A model generated the notes under the pieces. That model was given only the letters and a program-made list of their open reading frames with translations. It was not told where the DNA came from and did not search any database. Of a DNA stretch of 64,000 nt, positions 1 through 8,356 are shown one piece after another. Location: the NCBI GenBank assembly GCA_004762125.1, contig SIHQ01000002.1:277531-341530 (forward strand), read 5' to 3'. A program made the translations under genes and the position numbers. The stretch is from Oceanospirillales bacterium (GTDB lineage Bacteria > Pseudomonadota > Gammaproteobacteria > Pseudomonadales > Endozoicomonadaceae). Position 1 is the stretch's first letter. Each line of letters starts with the position of its first letter.

Positions 1-2
1 TG

Positions 3-1322
3 ACTCCCTCTGCTCCTGGAACCAGCAATGCAATCAGTAGTGATTTGTTGTTAAGAGCTTACGAAGCAAAACTGGATGGGTTCAGAGCTTCTGTGCATGA
101 GTTTAATCGTCGTTTTGATATTGATGACCTCTATGTCAATGACACCCAATCATTATTGCTGATGATTAAGGGGATGATGAGTGACACCCAAGCGCTTGCA
201 GGGGCTGTATCGGTTGATCAGAACTTTGGTACTCGATCTACTCAGCAGGTTCAGCGGTTAGGCAGTGCTAATGATTCAGTGCCTCTACGCGGGCAAATTG
301 TTACGCGAACTGAAAATATTGCGACAGACACCGCAACCAAAGATGGCAAAAATATCAGGCTTGGTCAGAAACAGGGTGAACGAACGACTGCTCAGCAGGA
401 TCTGGTGGATGCTCAAACAGCAGGTAATGCTAGTGCAGTGACTCAGCTGACTCTTGATATTCAGCTACTGGATCATGCAATAGCCAGTCTGACCACGGAA
501 GTTACAACGCTTAATCAGCAAATTACAGCCATGGAGGCTCAAAATACGGCAGACCAGGCAGCACTGAAAAGCCTGAACCGTATCCTGACTTCGGTGACAC
601 AAGATTTTGTCAATGTGGGTGGCTTGTTGCAGAAAATCAAACAACGGTTTGATCCCGCCGCTCTTGAAACCGGTGAAGATAACCGTGACGAGCTTTCGGT
701 AGAAAATCAGCAGACTCTTAGTCAATCAGAGCGAGAAAGTAAAAAACGGGCAGAGGCTGAAGCAACGGGACAAAAGCTCAGTGGTGAGCAGTTGGCTGCT
801 GCCAGACGAGTGACTGACAGTCGGCAAGATGACGCTCTGTCAGTCACAGATTTCTTGTCTGAACCAGATCAGGAAACTCTGAGAGCTGTTTTTGGTGAAG
901 ATGATCAACGGTTAGCTCAGGCTATTGATGAGATTGATGATGCTCAAACATCAGTACCTGCAGGAGAAGCGGCTGACGGTTTTGCTATTGCAATAAGAGC
1001 GTCGGCTCAGGATCACGAAGCGCTAGAGCGAGCCATAAACCCTGCGGCAGAAAAACAGTATGGCGATAATCTGAGCCTTGAAGGTGCGACTAATCCGCAG
1101 ATTTATGCCCGTCTCTGGCTGGAAGCGAAAATGAGAGAAGGTGCTGAAACTCAAGGAGAGCGGGAAGATCAGCGTATTGAAGGCGCAGACCTGGAACAAA
1201 CCTCTGATGATTCACTGGCCGAGATTCTTCAGAAATTGCAGGCTGTCCCTCTTGAAGTAGCGGATGCCCTTGAGGAACAACAGGAAGCTTCAGCGACTAT
1301 CAGCAAAAACAGGCGTATATAA
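3..1322 (+). CDS. Coiled-coil hypothetical protein, 5' end outside the window
   Basis: The reading frame is open from the left edge (first full codon at 3) to the TAA ending at 1322, about 439 residues. The gene probably begins outside the window, although an in-frame TTG at 45 could also serve as a start. I do not recognise the family. About residues 90-200 of the visible part (Gln, Thr, Ala and Leu rich, with heptad-like spacing) look like a long coiled coil. The last 200 residues are acidic and rich in Gln, Glu, Asp and Ala. No signal peptide, membrane segment or cysteine cluster is visible. Such composition occurs in secreted or translocator-like proteins of host-associated bacteria, but that is only a guess. 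A hairpin follows the stop codon. Confidence 0.6.
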   Translation, partial: TPSAPGTSNAISSDLLLRAYEAKLDGFRASVHEFNRRFDIDDLYVNDTQSLLLMIKGMMSDTQALAGAVSVDQNFGTRSTQQVQRLGSANDSVPLRGQIVTRTENIATDTATKDGKNIRLGQKQGERTTAQQDLVDAQTAGNASAVTQLTLDIQLLDHAIASLTTEVTTLNQQITAMEAQNTADQAALKSLNRILTSVTQDFVNVGGLLQKIKQRFDPAALETGEDNRDELSVENQQTLSQSERESKKRAEAEATGQKLSGEQLAAARRVTDSRQDDALSVTDFLSEPDQETLRAVFGEDDQRLAQAIDEIDDAQTSVPAGEAADGFAIAIRASAQDHEALERAINPAAEKQYGDNLSLEGATNPQIYARLWLEAKMREGAETQGEREDQRIEGADLEQTSDDSLAEILQKLQAVPLEVADALEEQQEASATISKNRRI

Positions 1323-1326
1323 TGCC

Positions 1327-1362
1327 TTCTGGTCAGGTATAGAGATTTATTCCTGACCAGAA
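1327..1362 (+). terminator. Hairpin after the first gene
   Basis: An 11-bp perfect inverted repeat (1327-1337 with 1352-1362, 14-base loop) starts 5 bases after the stop. The sequence after it is T/C rich but has no clean T-run, so it is a weak intrinsic terminator at best. Confidence 0.5.
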
Positions 1363-1416
1363 CACTTCTATTTCACTTCCCGCGTTATGAGTTTTACAGT
1401 AACTGCCCTTCAGTAT

Positions 1417-1445
1417 TTTCCGCTTTCCCTGCTTTCAGGTATAAT
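1417..1445 (+). promoter_or_regulatory. Candidate sigma70 promoter of the FmdB-like gene
   Basis: A perfect TATAAT lies at 1440-1445, 42 bases before the ATG at 1488. A poor -35 (TTTCCG, 1417-1422) sits 17 bases upstream. The -10 match is good but the -35 is weak, so the assignment is tentative. Confidence 0.45.
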
Positions 1446-1487
1446 CTATCGGTTTTGATAGTCGCAAACGAAGGATAGAGCGGTTCA

Positions 1488-1775
1488 ATGCCCATTTACG
1501 AGTATCAGTGTGGAAGTTGCGGTGACGTTAAAGAAGTCATCCAGAAGTTCAGTGATGCGCCACTGACTGATTGTGACGGTTGTGGTGAGCCTGAATTGAA
1601 AAAGCTCCTGAGCGCACCAGCGTTTCGTTTAAAGGGTAGTGGCTGGTACGAGACTGATTTCAAGGGTGGCAAGAAAAAAAATCTGTCCTCTACGGATAAT
1701 CATAGTCCTACTAAAGATTGCCCTACTAAAGACAGCAAAAGTTCTTGCGGTTCAAGTCCTGCGACGAGCGATTAA
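1488..1775 (+). CDS. FmdB-family zinc ribbon protein
   Basis: A 95-residue protein beginning MPIYEYQCGSCG, the hallmark of the FmdB/CxxC_CxxC_SSSS regulatory-protein family. Two CxxC pairs (C8/C11 and C29/C32) form the putative zinc ribbon, and the typical motif LLSAPAFRLKGSGWYETDFK follows. The C-terminal 30 residues are Lys, Ser and Thr rich and probably disordered, with two extra cysteines. Genes of this family often lie directly upstream of aspS in gammaproteobacteria, as here (84 bp apart), so co-transcription is likely. The family name comes from a formamidase-operon regulator. The actual role is unknown. Confidence 0.9.
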   Translation: MPIYEYQCGSCGDVKEVIQKFSDAPLTDCDGCGEPELKKLLSAPAFRLKGSGWYETDFKGGKKKNLSSTDNHSPTKDCPTKDSKSSCGSSPATSD

Positions 1776-1859
1776 CTTTAAATTTTTTTGTCAGATACGA
1801 AACGTTGTTTTATTAGCGCTTTGTGTCGAATCTGAATAGTCCCTGTTTTGAGGTATGTT

Positions 1860-3641
1860 ATGCGCAGCCATTATTGCGGCGAATTGAATCTCTCCCATGA
1901 TGGGCAGGAGGTTACCCTCTGTGGATGGGTACACCGCCGCCGCGACCATGGTGGAGTGATCTTCCTGGATATGCGTGACCGTGAAGGTATCACCCAGGTC
2001 GTTATCGATCCCGATACGGAAGAAGCCTTTGCACTGGCTAATAAGTCCCGTAGTGAATACGTGCTGAAAATTACCGGCCTCGTGCGTCCACGCCCGGAAG
2101 GCACCACTAATGCCAGTATGAGCACAGGTGAGATCGAAGTGCTGGGTAAGCAGGTTGAAGTGCTGAACGAAGCTCAGACACCTCCTTTCCAGATCGAAGG
2201 TTACACCGAGGTGGGTGAAGACGTTCGCCTGAAGAGTCGTGTCATTGACCTACGTCGCCCGGAAATGCAGGAAAGGATGATTCTGCGTTCCAAGGTGACC
2301 AGTGCGGTTCGTTCTTTCATGGACGCTCGTGGTTATCTGGATGTAGAAACGCCGGTTCTGACTCGTGCAACACCTGAAGGTGCTCGTGATTATCTGGTTC
2401 CTTCACGGACTCACGAAGGCAAGTTTTTTGCTTTGCCTCAGTCTCCTCAGCTGTTCAAACAGATGCTGATGGTGGCCGGTTTTGACCGTTACTACCAGAT
2501 CGTTAAGTGCTTCCGTGATGAAGACTTGCGTGCGGATCGTCAACCTGAATTTACCCAAATCGATATCGAAACATCCTTTATGGATGAAGAGAAAATCATG
2601 GGTACTGCGGAAGAGCTGGTTAAAACCGTATTCGGTCAAACCCGTGGCGTTGAGTTGGGTGAGTTTCCTCACATGACTTACGCCGAAGCCATGAAACGTT
2701 TTGGTTCAGACAAGCCGGATCTGCGTATTCCGCTGGAACTGGTTGACGTTGCAGATTTGATGGCCAGTGTTGAATTCAAAGTATTCAAAGGCCCGGCTGA
2801 AGATCCAAAAGGCCGTGTTGCTGCTATGAAAGTGACCGGTGGTGCAACTCTGTCCCGTAAGCAAATTGATGGCTACACCAAGTTCGTCAGCATCTACGGA
2901 GCCAAAGGTCTGGCCTGGATCAAGGTGAATGAACTGGAGAACGGTGCTAACGGCCTGCAGTCTCCGATCATCAAGTTCCTCGGCGATGACGTAGCCATGC
3001 AGATCATGGAACGTCTGGGTGCACAGAACGGTGACATCATCTTCTTTGGTGCAGACAAAGAGACGGTCGTTAACGAAGCTCTGGGTGCTCTGCGTTGTAA
3101 GGTGGGTAAAGATCTGGACCTGTTTACTAAAGAGTGGGCTCCGTTGTGGATTGTTGACTTCCCGATGTTTGAAGAAACAGACGACGGCAAGCTGACAGCA
3201 TTGCACCATCCTTTCACAGCGCCATCCTGTTCTCCGGAAGAGCTGCAAGCCAACCCTGAAACTGCTTTGTCCCGTGCATATGACATGGTGATTAACGGTT
3301 ATGAAGTCGGTGGTGGTTCCATTCGTATTCACCGCGAGCAGATGCAGCAGACTGTGTTCCGTCTGTTGAGCATTGAAGAAGAAGAGCAGCGTGAGAAGTT
3401 CGGTTTCCTGCTGGACGCTCTGAAGTACGGTGCACCACCTCATGGTGGTTTGGCATTTGGTCTGGATCGTTTGGTGATGCTGCTGTGCGGCACCGACAAC
3501 ATCCGTGACGTTATTGCCTTCCCGAAAACCCAGTCTGCAGGTTGTCTGCTGACTCAGGCTCCGGGAGAAGTTGATGGTAACCAGCTGCGCGATTTGAACA
3601 TCCGTATTCGTCGTGATCCAGCTTCTGCTACCAGTCATTAA
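1860..3641 (+). CDS. aspS: Aspartate-tRNA ligase
   Basis: Class II aminoacyl-tRNA synthetase that charges tRNA-Asp with aspartate in the cytoplasm, 593 residues (bacterial AspRS is usually about 590). The N-terminal OB-fold anticodon-binding domain begins [13 protein letters not shown] and matches the usual AspRS start. I therefore chose the ATG at 1860, with GAGG at 1850-1853, over the in-frame TTG at 1848. Class II motifs are visible: motif 2 [18 protein letters not shown] near residues 218-235, the bacterial GAD insertion in the middle, and motif 3 [15 protein letters not shown] near residue 530. It sits between the zinc-ribbon gene and yebC, the usual order. Four copies of its cognate tRNA gene occur at 44123-45040. 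Confidence 0.98.
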   Translation: MRSHYCGELNLSHDGQEVTLCGWVHRRRDHGGVIFLDMRDREGITQVVIDPDTEEAFALANKSRSEYVLKITGLVRPRPEGTTNASMSTGEIEVLGKQVEVLNEAQTPPFQIEGYTEVGEDVRLKSRVIDLRRPEMQERMILRSKVTSAVRSFMDARGYLDVETPVLTRATPEGARDYLVPSRTHEGKFFALPQSPQLFKQMLMVAGFDRYYQIVKCFRDEDLRADRQPEFTQIDIETSFMDEEKIMGTAEELVKTVFGQTRGVELGEFPHMTYAEAMKRFGSDKPDLRIPLELVDVADLMASVEFKVFKGPAEDPKGRVAAMKVTGGATLSRKQIDGYTKFVSIYGAKGLAWIKVNELENGANGLQSPIIKFLGDDVAMQIMERLGAQNGDIIFFGADKETVVNEALGALRCKVGKDLDLFTKEWAPLWIVDFPMFEETDDGKLTALHHPFTAPSCSPEELQANPETALSRAYDMVINGYEVGGGSIRIHREQMQQTVFRLLSIEEEEQREKFGFLLDALKYGAPPHGGLAFGLDRLVMLLCGTDNIRDVIAFPKTQSAGCLLTQAPGEVDGNQLRDLNIRIRRDPASATSH

Positions 3642-3666
3642 TGAGTGGTGTTGCCGGTGGTGTTGA

Positions 3667-3696
3667 TCGTTGGGTTAGGCTTCGTTAACCCAACGA
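3667..3696 (+). terminator. Hairpin downstream of aspS
   Basis: An 11-bp inverted repeat (3667-3677 with 3686-3696, 8-base loop) lies 26 bases after the aspS stop. Only a short T-stretch appears about 15 bases later, so it may act as a weak terminator or an mRNA-stabilising hairpin. Confidence 0.45.
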
Positions 3697-3718
3697 CGTA
3701 GGTCTAATTTTTGTAGCA

Positions 3719-3802
3719 CTTACACCGGCATAAGCTTGTTGGCTTGGGGCGGAGCCCTAGGCCAACAAGCGAGCCAAAGAATATTTTACCGGTCGTGTAA
3801 GC
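3719..3802. repeat. Nested inverted-repeat element in the aspS-yebC gap
   Basis: The core is a 17-bp hairpin (3734-3750 with 3754-3770, loop GGA, two G-T pairs). It is enclosed by a second imperfect inverted repeat: CTTACACCGG at 3719-3728 pairs with CCGG..GTGTAAG around 3790-3802. There is no T-run after it. The shape resembles a REP-type intergenic repeat or a structured leader of yebC. I see no second copy in this window. Confidence 0.5.
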
Positions 3803-3836
3803 GGTCGGTTTTGATTTGAGATAGAGGATATTTCCT

Positions 3837-4583
3837 ATGGCAGGTCATAGTAAATGGGCCAATATCAAGCATCGTAAAGCGGCTCAGGACGCTAAACGAG
3901 GCAAGATTTTTACCAAAATCATTCGTGAGTTGGTCGTTGCTGCCAAGCAGGGTGGCGGTAATGTTGAAGACAATCCAAAGCTGCGTGCTGTTGTAGACAA
4001 AGCATTGGGTGTCAACATGACCCGCGACACTATTAATAGAGCTGTAGCTCGTGGTGCTGGTGGTGATGACGATTCTAATATGGAAGAGATCACCTACGAA
4101 GGTTATGGTGTTGGCGGTATTGCGGTACTCGTTGAGTGCTTAACTGACAACCGTAACCGTACCGTTGCTGAGGTTCGTCATGCTTTCTCAAAGCACGGTG
4201 GGAACCTCGGTACTGACGGTTCCGTTGCTTACATGTTTGAGCGCAAGGGGCAAATCTTCTTTGAGCCGGGTCTGGATGAAGACACGATCATGGAAGCGGC
4301 TTTGGAAGCCGGTGCTGAAGATGTAGTCACTCACGATGATGATTCATTTGAAGTGGTTACCAACTGGACCGAATTCATGACGGTGAAAGACGCTTTGGAA
4401 GCGGCCGGTTTTACTGCGGCTGGTGGCGAAGTAGCCATGATCGCAGAAAACACGACAGAACTGGATGTAACCAGTGCCGAGAAAATCATGAAACTGGTTG
4501 ATCGTCTTGAAGACCTGGATGATGTTCAGAATGTTTACACTAATTCAGACATTCCTGAAGAAGTGATGGCTCAACTGGACTAA
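3837..4583 (+). CDS. yebC: YebC/TACO1 family translation or transcription factor
   Basis: A complete 248-residue protein with the family start [14 protein letters not shown] and the three-domain architecture of YebC/PmpR: a Lys/Arg-rich N-terminus and acidic later domains (AMFERKG-like segment [14 protein letters not shown] near residue 130). Family members have been reported both as DNA-binding regulators (PmpR) and as factors easing translation of proline stretches (TACO1/YebC). The sequence does not decide between these. AGAGGA is 8 bases before the ATG. It lies between aspS and the ruv genes as in Pseudomonas. A second, broken copy of its 3' half lies 3.3 kb downstream (7859-8200), so the intact 3' half may have arrived with the intervening insert. 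Confidence 0.97.
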   Translation: MAGHSKWANIKHRKAAQDAKRGKIFTKIIRELVVAAKQGGGNVEDNPKLRAVVDKALGVNMTRDTINRAVARGAGGDDDSNMEEITYEGYGVGGIAVLVECLTDNRNRTVAEVRHAFSKHGGNLGTDGSVAYMFERKGQIFFEPGLDEDTIMEAALEAGAEDVVTHDDDSFEVVTNWTEFMTVKDALEAAGFTAAGGEVAMIAENTTELDVTSAEKIMKLVDRLEDLDDVQNVYTNSDIPEEVMAQLD

Positions 4584-4608
4584 CAGCCTACTGAGTTAAT
4601 GAACCACG

Positions 4609-4640
4609 CCAGTTTGCAGATTGTCTGCAGACTGGTTTCC
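4609..4640 (+). terminator. Terminator-like hairpin after intact yebC
   Basis: A 12-bp hairpin (4609-4620 with 4624-4635, loop TTG, one G-T pair) starts 26 bases after the yebC stop and is followed by TTTCC. It differs from the hairpin after the broken yebC copy. Confidence 0.6.
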
Positions 4641-4764
4641 AGATGTGACTGTTTTACTCCCCCCTTTTTCTACTCTCTGTGACTAAAGTCGTAGCTGATC
4701 TTTTGAACCTTTCCCGTTTTCCTATCTCTAATCTGTGAATAAATTCTACATGGAGGTAGGAGCA

Positions 4765-7700
4765 ATGACCCCGAATCAATGGACTGGTATTGGACAATAT
4801 ACTGCCCGTTTTATGGGCAATATGGCTGAAATTGGATGTTCGGCAGTCCGTGGTATTTGGGGCGTTTCCAAGGCTGTAGTGACAGCTCCCTTTATAGCGA
4901 TGAATCTATATATCGAAGGTCAGCTTGAAGGCACTCCTCTCGCTTCTAGAAAAAGAGAGACTGTTCTGGTTCCTAATTTTTTTGTTGCAACAGGTCATAC
5001 TTTAAAGAAGAGCGACTCAGAAGATAGCACCTCAGAAGGAGATATCTCAGAAACCAGTAATAACTCTGAGAGTTCTGAGCTTGAGCATTACTCCGAGTCG
5101 GAATTTGAAAATGAGGATGAACCTGAAGCCAAACCATACATGTCTCTATGTCAAAAAAACCTTACTTCACTGAATGGAAAGTCGAGTCGTGATGAAGAGT
5201 CTCTTGATCTTCGTTCTCGAGCTCGAACCAATACATTAACTCTTTCACAAAAAGAAACGCAAAGCCTAGCCGCTCGGTTGAAGGTCTCAAAAAATGCAAT
5301 AAAGCAGGAACTGAGTCTATTCAATGACGATCTTGCTCCGGAAGGAACAGATGCTGATCTGGGATTGATGGCGCAGTTAGCGACTCTCACTAATAGAATC
5401 AGGACAGAGCAGGATGAAGAAAATTTTGATGATGAACAAGATGCGAAAGAACTTACTAAAAGTTTACGCCTCCACTTATCGCACGCTCATGAGTTAGAGG
5501 GAAAGAGCCTAGCTGAATCATTGCGCCTTATTGTTCAGCAGACCAGAAAGAAAGAAAAGCAACAGAAAACAGATATCGCCAAGCAGCTGGATCCTGACCT
5601 CCGCAACAGTCATCTATGTAAACTACTGAAGAAACAAAAGAGCATTCCATTCTGCGAACATAAAGAAGTAGCCGCTGCATTTGGCCAGCGCATGAGTGGT
5701 TGTTCGTACGATAAAGAACAGTTTAAAGCTCAGTTTCTAGAGTTTATAACATCTTATCAATCCCGCCCCCATCGATTGGTTCCGGCTTTGGTTAACCTAA
5801 TGAAGGTCAATCATGTTGACCACTCACTGCCTGTAACTATCGAGGATATAGAGAGCCTGAGTGAAACAGGTTTAGTTCTGACCGGTCCTGAAAAGGACGT
5901 TGTAGAGCACTTTATTCAGTTATCCAAGGATGTTCATCAGCTGCTCCATTGCCCCCTATTAGGTAAAAAATCTGATAGTTACTATGGCCAGATTTGTAAA
6001 ATGAGAGCTCTTCAGCAGCGCTTATCTTTGGCGAAAGAGCAGAGATCAGGAACTAGCCAGTTTTCAGGCGCTATCAAATCAGATCTTAATACTATGGACT
6101 GTCTGTTGAATATGAAGCTCAAGCAGGTTGAGCTGACTCGAAAAAATGATGAACGTAAATACTGCAGTGCCATTGCTCAGGCTGAAGCCTGGGAAGCGGA
6201 TGCCAGAGATGCTTTGGAAACACTGAAGAACGGTTATCTGGCTGAGGCTAGAGAAGCTGCGAAGGGTATGAGGCCTATTCGCAAGGCTTTACATGGTCAC
6301 GTGGTGACTAAAAAACTAAAAGTTTTCAAAAAAGCCTTACGTACCATTGATGATGAAGCTAAAAATCTGAGAGTCTCTCTGAAAAAAAAGCAGCTGGAAT
6401 ACAGTGAACTCGTCAATAAAAATGAGTTGAGAAGCTTAGATGTTCAAGAGCTGGCTCAGACAGACATACCCGAGATGGTAGCAATGATCGATACCCATGT
6501 TGCAGCATTAACCGGAATTCTGAAAAATTTTAAGGGAGGCAATAAACAGTTGAGTGAGAACGTTATTGATCGGTTGGAGAATAAAGCTCCTCAGGGTGTT
6601 AGCCACTACTCAGTACCATTGATGGTGGACGGACAGCTGCATTCCTTCCAGGTAACTTTCACGCCGGCAAAAGACTTTGTTCTTCCACTGGGCGCTGATG
6701 ATCAGAAGATTAGTGATCTGATTGGCTTTCAAGGACGATTTCCCTGTTCTGCCAATCGGAATTCTGAGGATGCTCAAAACCTTACCGTGGTAGAAGTACA
6801 TGACGAGCAAGGTGTACTGGTTCGCAGAGAAGTGCGGGTCGGTACATTGGTTCCCTACCTGATTGAAGATGATATTGAACGCTATAGAATTACTGAAAAA
6901 CGCTGTACTCAGGCTTTAACGATGCTTGCCGCGGCGAACCGTGATGTATTGGGTGGCTTGAACAGCAAAGTGCAGAATGAAGCTGGGCAAGTAGAGCCGG
7001 TTGATTTGCCTTTCTCTTATGTGTGTTATCTGTCGCCTGATAAGGCGCGTGATAAAACAGGTCTTCACGAAGACGAGTATCAGATGGTCAATGAATCAAG
7101 AGCAATGCTGAAAACAATGTCCGAGAATCCCCGGAAACTAACTTTTGGCATCGGTGAAGAAGCTTGCAGCGAAACATACAACGTTAAACCGAAAATGTTT
7201 GTTTTTCCGGTAAATATGCTGGGGTTTAATGAGTTTCTGGCAACGGCTGCTCGAACGTTTACTCTTGCTGATGAAGTTAATGACGAGTCCATGAAGACAC
7301 TTATTGGTAAGGGTAATAATGAATCAGGTGAACCCGCTGGTGAGGTAGGTGAATTTCTGGCATCAGCTGCTGGTAGGAGTCTATCTTCTCTGGAGCGTGA
7401 AGAGTTAATCGAATTGTGTGATGAGTTTCGTAATGTAATTACCAACCGTCTTTATCATCATGCGGGTACACGACCTTTTTATCCTTCCTGGTTGGTGGAG
7501 CAGATAAGTCTGCGTACTAAGCAAGGATTACTGAACGGCTGCAAGAGTGCCAAAGACCGAACTAATAATGCTAACAAATCTCACATCGTAGACAGTTGTA
7601 CGGCGCATGTCAGAAAACAGTTGAGTTGTGAAGGAACTGCATGGCAAAGGCTGGCACTGGGCAAGGATCTATCCTCTCCGGAAATGTCTCAAAATCAGAC

Positions 7701-7830
7701 GGTATCACATGTGACCTGTGGTGGGCTTAAACAGCAATGGGCAAACTGTGGTAAAGCGGGTTACAAGGTTGATGGAACCGCTCGTGGAACTGTCGATTTG
7801 GCTGTGTATAAGGTGTTATCAGTAGGTTAA
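4765..7830 (+). CDS. Large protein with CKSAKDRT inositol-phosphatase motif (putative effector)
   Basis: A 1021-residue protein. GGAGG at 4752-4756 fits the ATG at 4765 better than the in-frame GTG at 4735. No Sec signal peptide is seen. Residues about 80-125 form a very acidic Ser/Glu/Asp tract. Residues about 150-300 and 460-620 are charged and probably helical or coiled. Near the C-terminus, C926-K-S-A-K-D-R932-T is a CX5R phosphatase loop, preceded by a TFGIGEEA segment near residue 795 and followed by about 90 residues. SopB/IpgD effectors carry CKSGKDRTG at a similar distance from their C-terminus, and eukaryotic inositol polyphosphate 4-phosphatases carry CKSAKDRT. Family knowledge therefore suggests a phosphoinositide phosphatase acting in a host cell. 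Secretion is inferred. The gene lies between intact yebC and a yebC fragment. Confidence 0.7.
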   Translation: MTPNQWTGIGQYTARFMGNMAEIGCSAVRGIWGVSKAVVTAPFIAMNLYIEGQLEGTPLASRKRETVLVPNFFVATGHTLKKSDSEDSTSEGDISETSNNSESSELEHYSESEFENEDEPEAKPYMSLCQKNLTSLNGKSSRDEESLDLRSRARTNTLTLSQKETQSLAARLKVSKNAIKQELSLFNDDLAPEGTDADLGLMAQLATLTNRIRTEQDEENFDDEQDAKELTKSLRLHLSHAHELEGKSLAESLRLIVQQTRKKEKQQKTDIAKQLDPDLRNSHLCKLLKKQKSIPFCEHKEVAAAFGQRMSGCSYDKEQFKAQFLEFITSYQSRPHRLVPALVNLMKVNHVDHSLPVTIEDIESLSETGLVLTGPEKDVVEHFIQLSKDVHQLLHCPLLGKKSDSYYGQICKMRALQQRLSLAKEQRSGTSQFSGAIKSDLNTMDCLLNMKLKQVELTRKNDERKYCSAIAQAEAWEADARDALETLKNGYLAEAREAAKGMRPIRKALHGHVVTKKLKVFKKALRTIDDEAKNLRVSLKKKQLEYSELVNKNELRSLDVQELAQTDIPEMVAMIDTHVAALTGILKNFKGGNKQLSENVIDRLENKAPQGVSHYSVPLMVDGQLHSFQVTFTPAKDFVLPLGADDQKISDLIGFQGRFPCSANRNSEDAQNLTVVEVHDEQGVLVRREVRVGTLVPYLIEDDIERYRITEKRCTQALTMLAAANRDVLGGLNSKVQNEAGQVEPVDLPFSYVCYLSPDKARDKTGLHEDEYQMVNESRAMLKTMSENPRKLTFGIGEEACSETYNVKPKMFVFPVNMLGFNEFLATAARTFTLADEVNDESMKTLIGKGNNESGEPAGEVGEFLASAAGRSLSSLEREELIELCDEFRNVITNRLYHHAGTRPFYPSWLVEQISLRTKQGLLNGCKSAKDRTNNANKSHIVDSCTAHVRKQLSCEGTAWQRLALGKDLSSPEMSQNQTVSHVTCGGLKQQWANCGKAGYKVDGTARGTVDLAVYKVLSVG

Positions 7831-7858
7831 CCACCTTTAACTGCCTGGAGTGAGTAAG

Positions 7859-8200
7859 TGGCAATCTAGGCACTGACGGTTCCGTTGCCGACATGTTTGA
7901 ACGCAAGTGACAAATCTTCTTTGAACCGAGTCTGAATGAAAACACGATCATGGAAGCGGCTCTAGAAGTGAGTGCTGAAGATGTAATTGCTCACGATGAT
8001 GACTCATTTTAGGTGGTTACTGACTGGACCGAATTCATGGCGGCGAAGTAGCCATGATCGCAGAAAACACTACTGAACTGGATGTAACCAGTGCCGAGAA
8101 AATCATGAAACTGGTTGATCGTCTTGAAGACCTGGATGATGTTCAGAATGTTTACACTAATTCAGACATTCCTGAAGAAGTGATGGCTCAACTGGATTAA
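7859..8200 (+). pseudogene. yebC': Displaced, broken 3' half of yebC
   Basis: This stretch aligns with 4200-4583 of intact yebC. The same frame carries in-frame stops at 7908-7910 and 8010-8012, plus a 43-bp deletion (intact 4380-4424 reduced to two bases at 8040-8041) that shifts the frame. By my count the first 178 bases differ from the intact gene at about 26 positions, while the last 159 differ at only about 3. It cannot encode YebC. It marks the right border of whatever brought in the 4765-7830 gene. Confidence 0.92.
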
Positions 8201-8210
8201 TCCATAGAGC

Positions 8211-8249
8211 AGGCTTGTAAGATGTCTTCTTGCAGGCCTTTATTTCTTT
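8211..8249 (+). terminator. Intrinsic terminator after the yebC fragment
   Basis: A 12-bp stem (8211-8222 with 8228-8239, two G-T pairs, 5-base loop) is followed by a T-rich run (TTATTTCTTT). It starts 10 bases after the remnant stop and may be the original yebC terminator. Confidence 0.7.
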
Positions 8250-8356
8250 GTACGGTAGTCGTTCAGAAGCGCTTCACAGCATGTATCAACAGTAAGTCGT
8301 TGAACTATGACCTAGTCTCGTAAATCACGTATTTCTGCTATCTGTTTTTAACGGGC

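Noticed and set aside
2706..3638. 310-codon open frame antisense to aspS
   Set aside because: It lies wholly inside the aspS coding sequence, has no family features, and its composition (His, Gln and Thr rich) is what antisense reading of AspRS codons gives.
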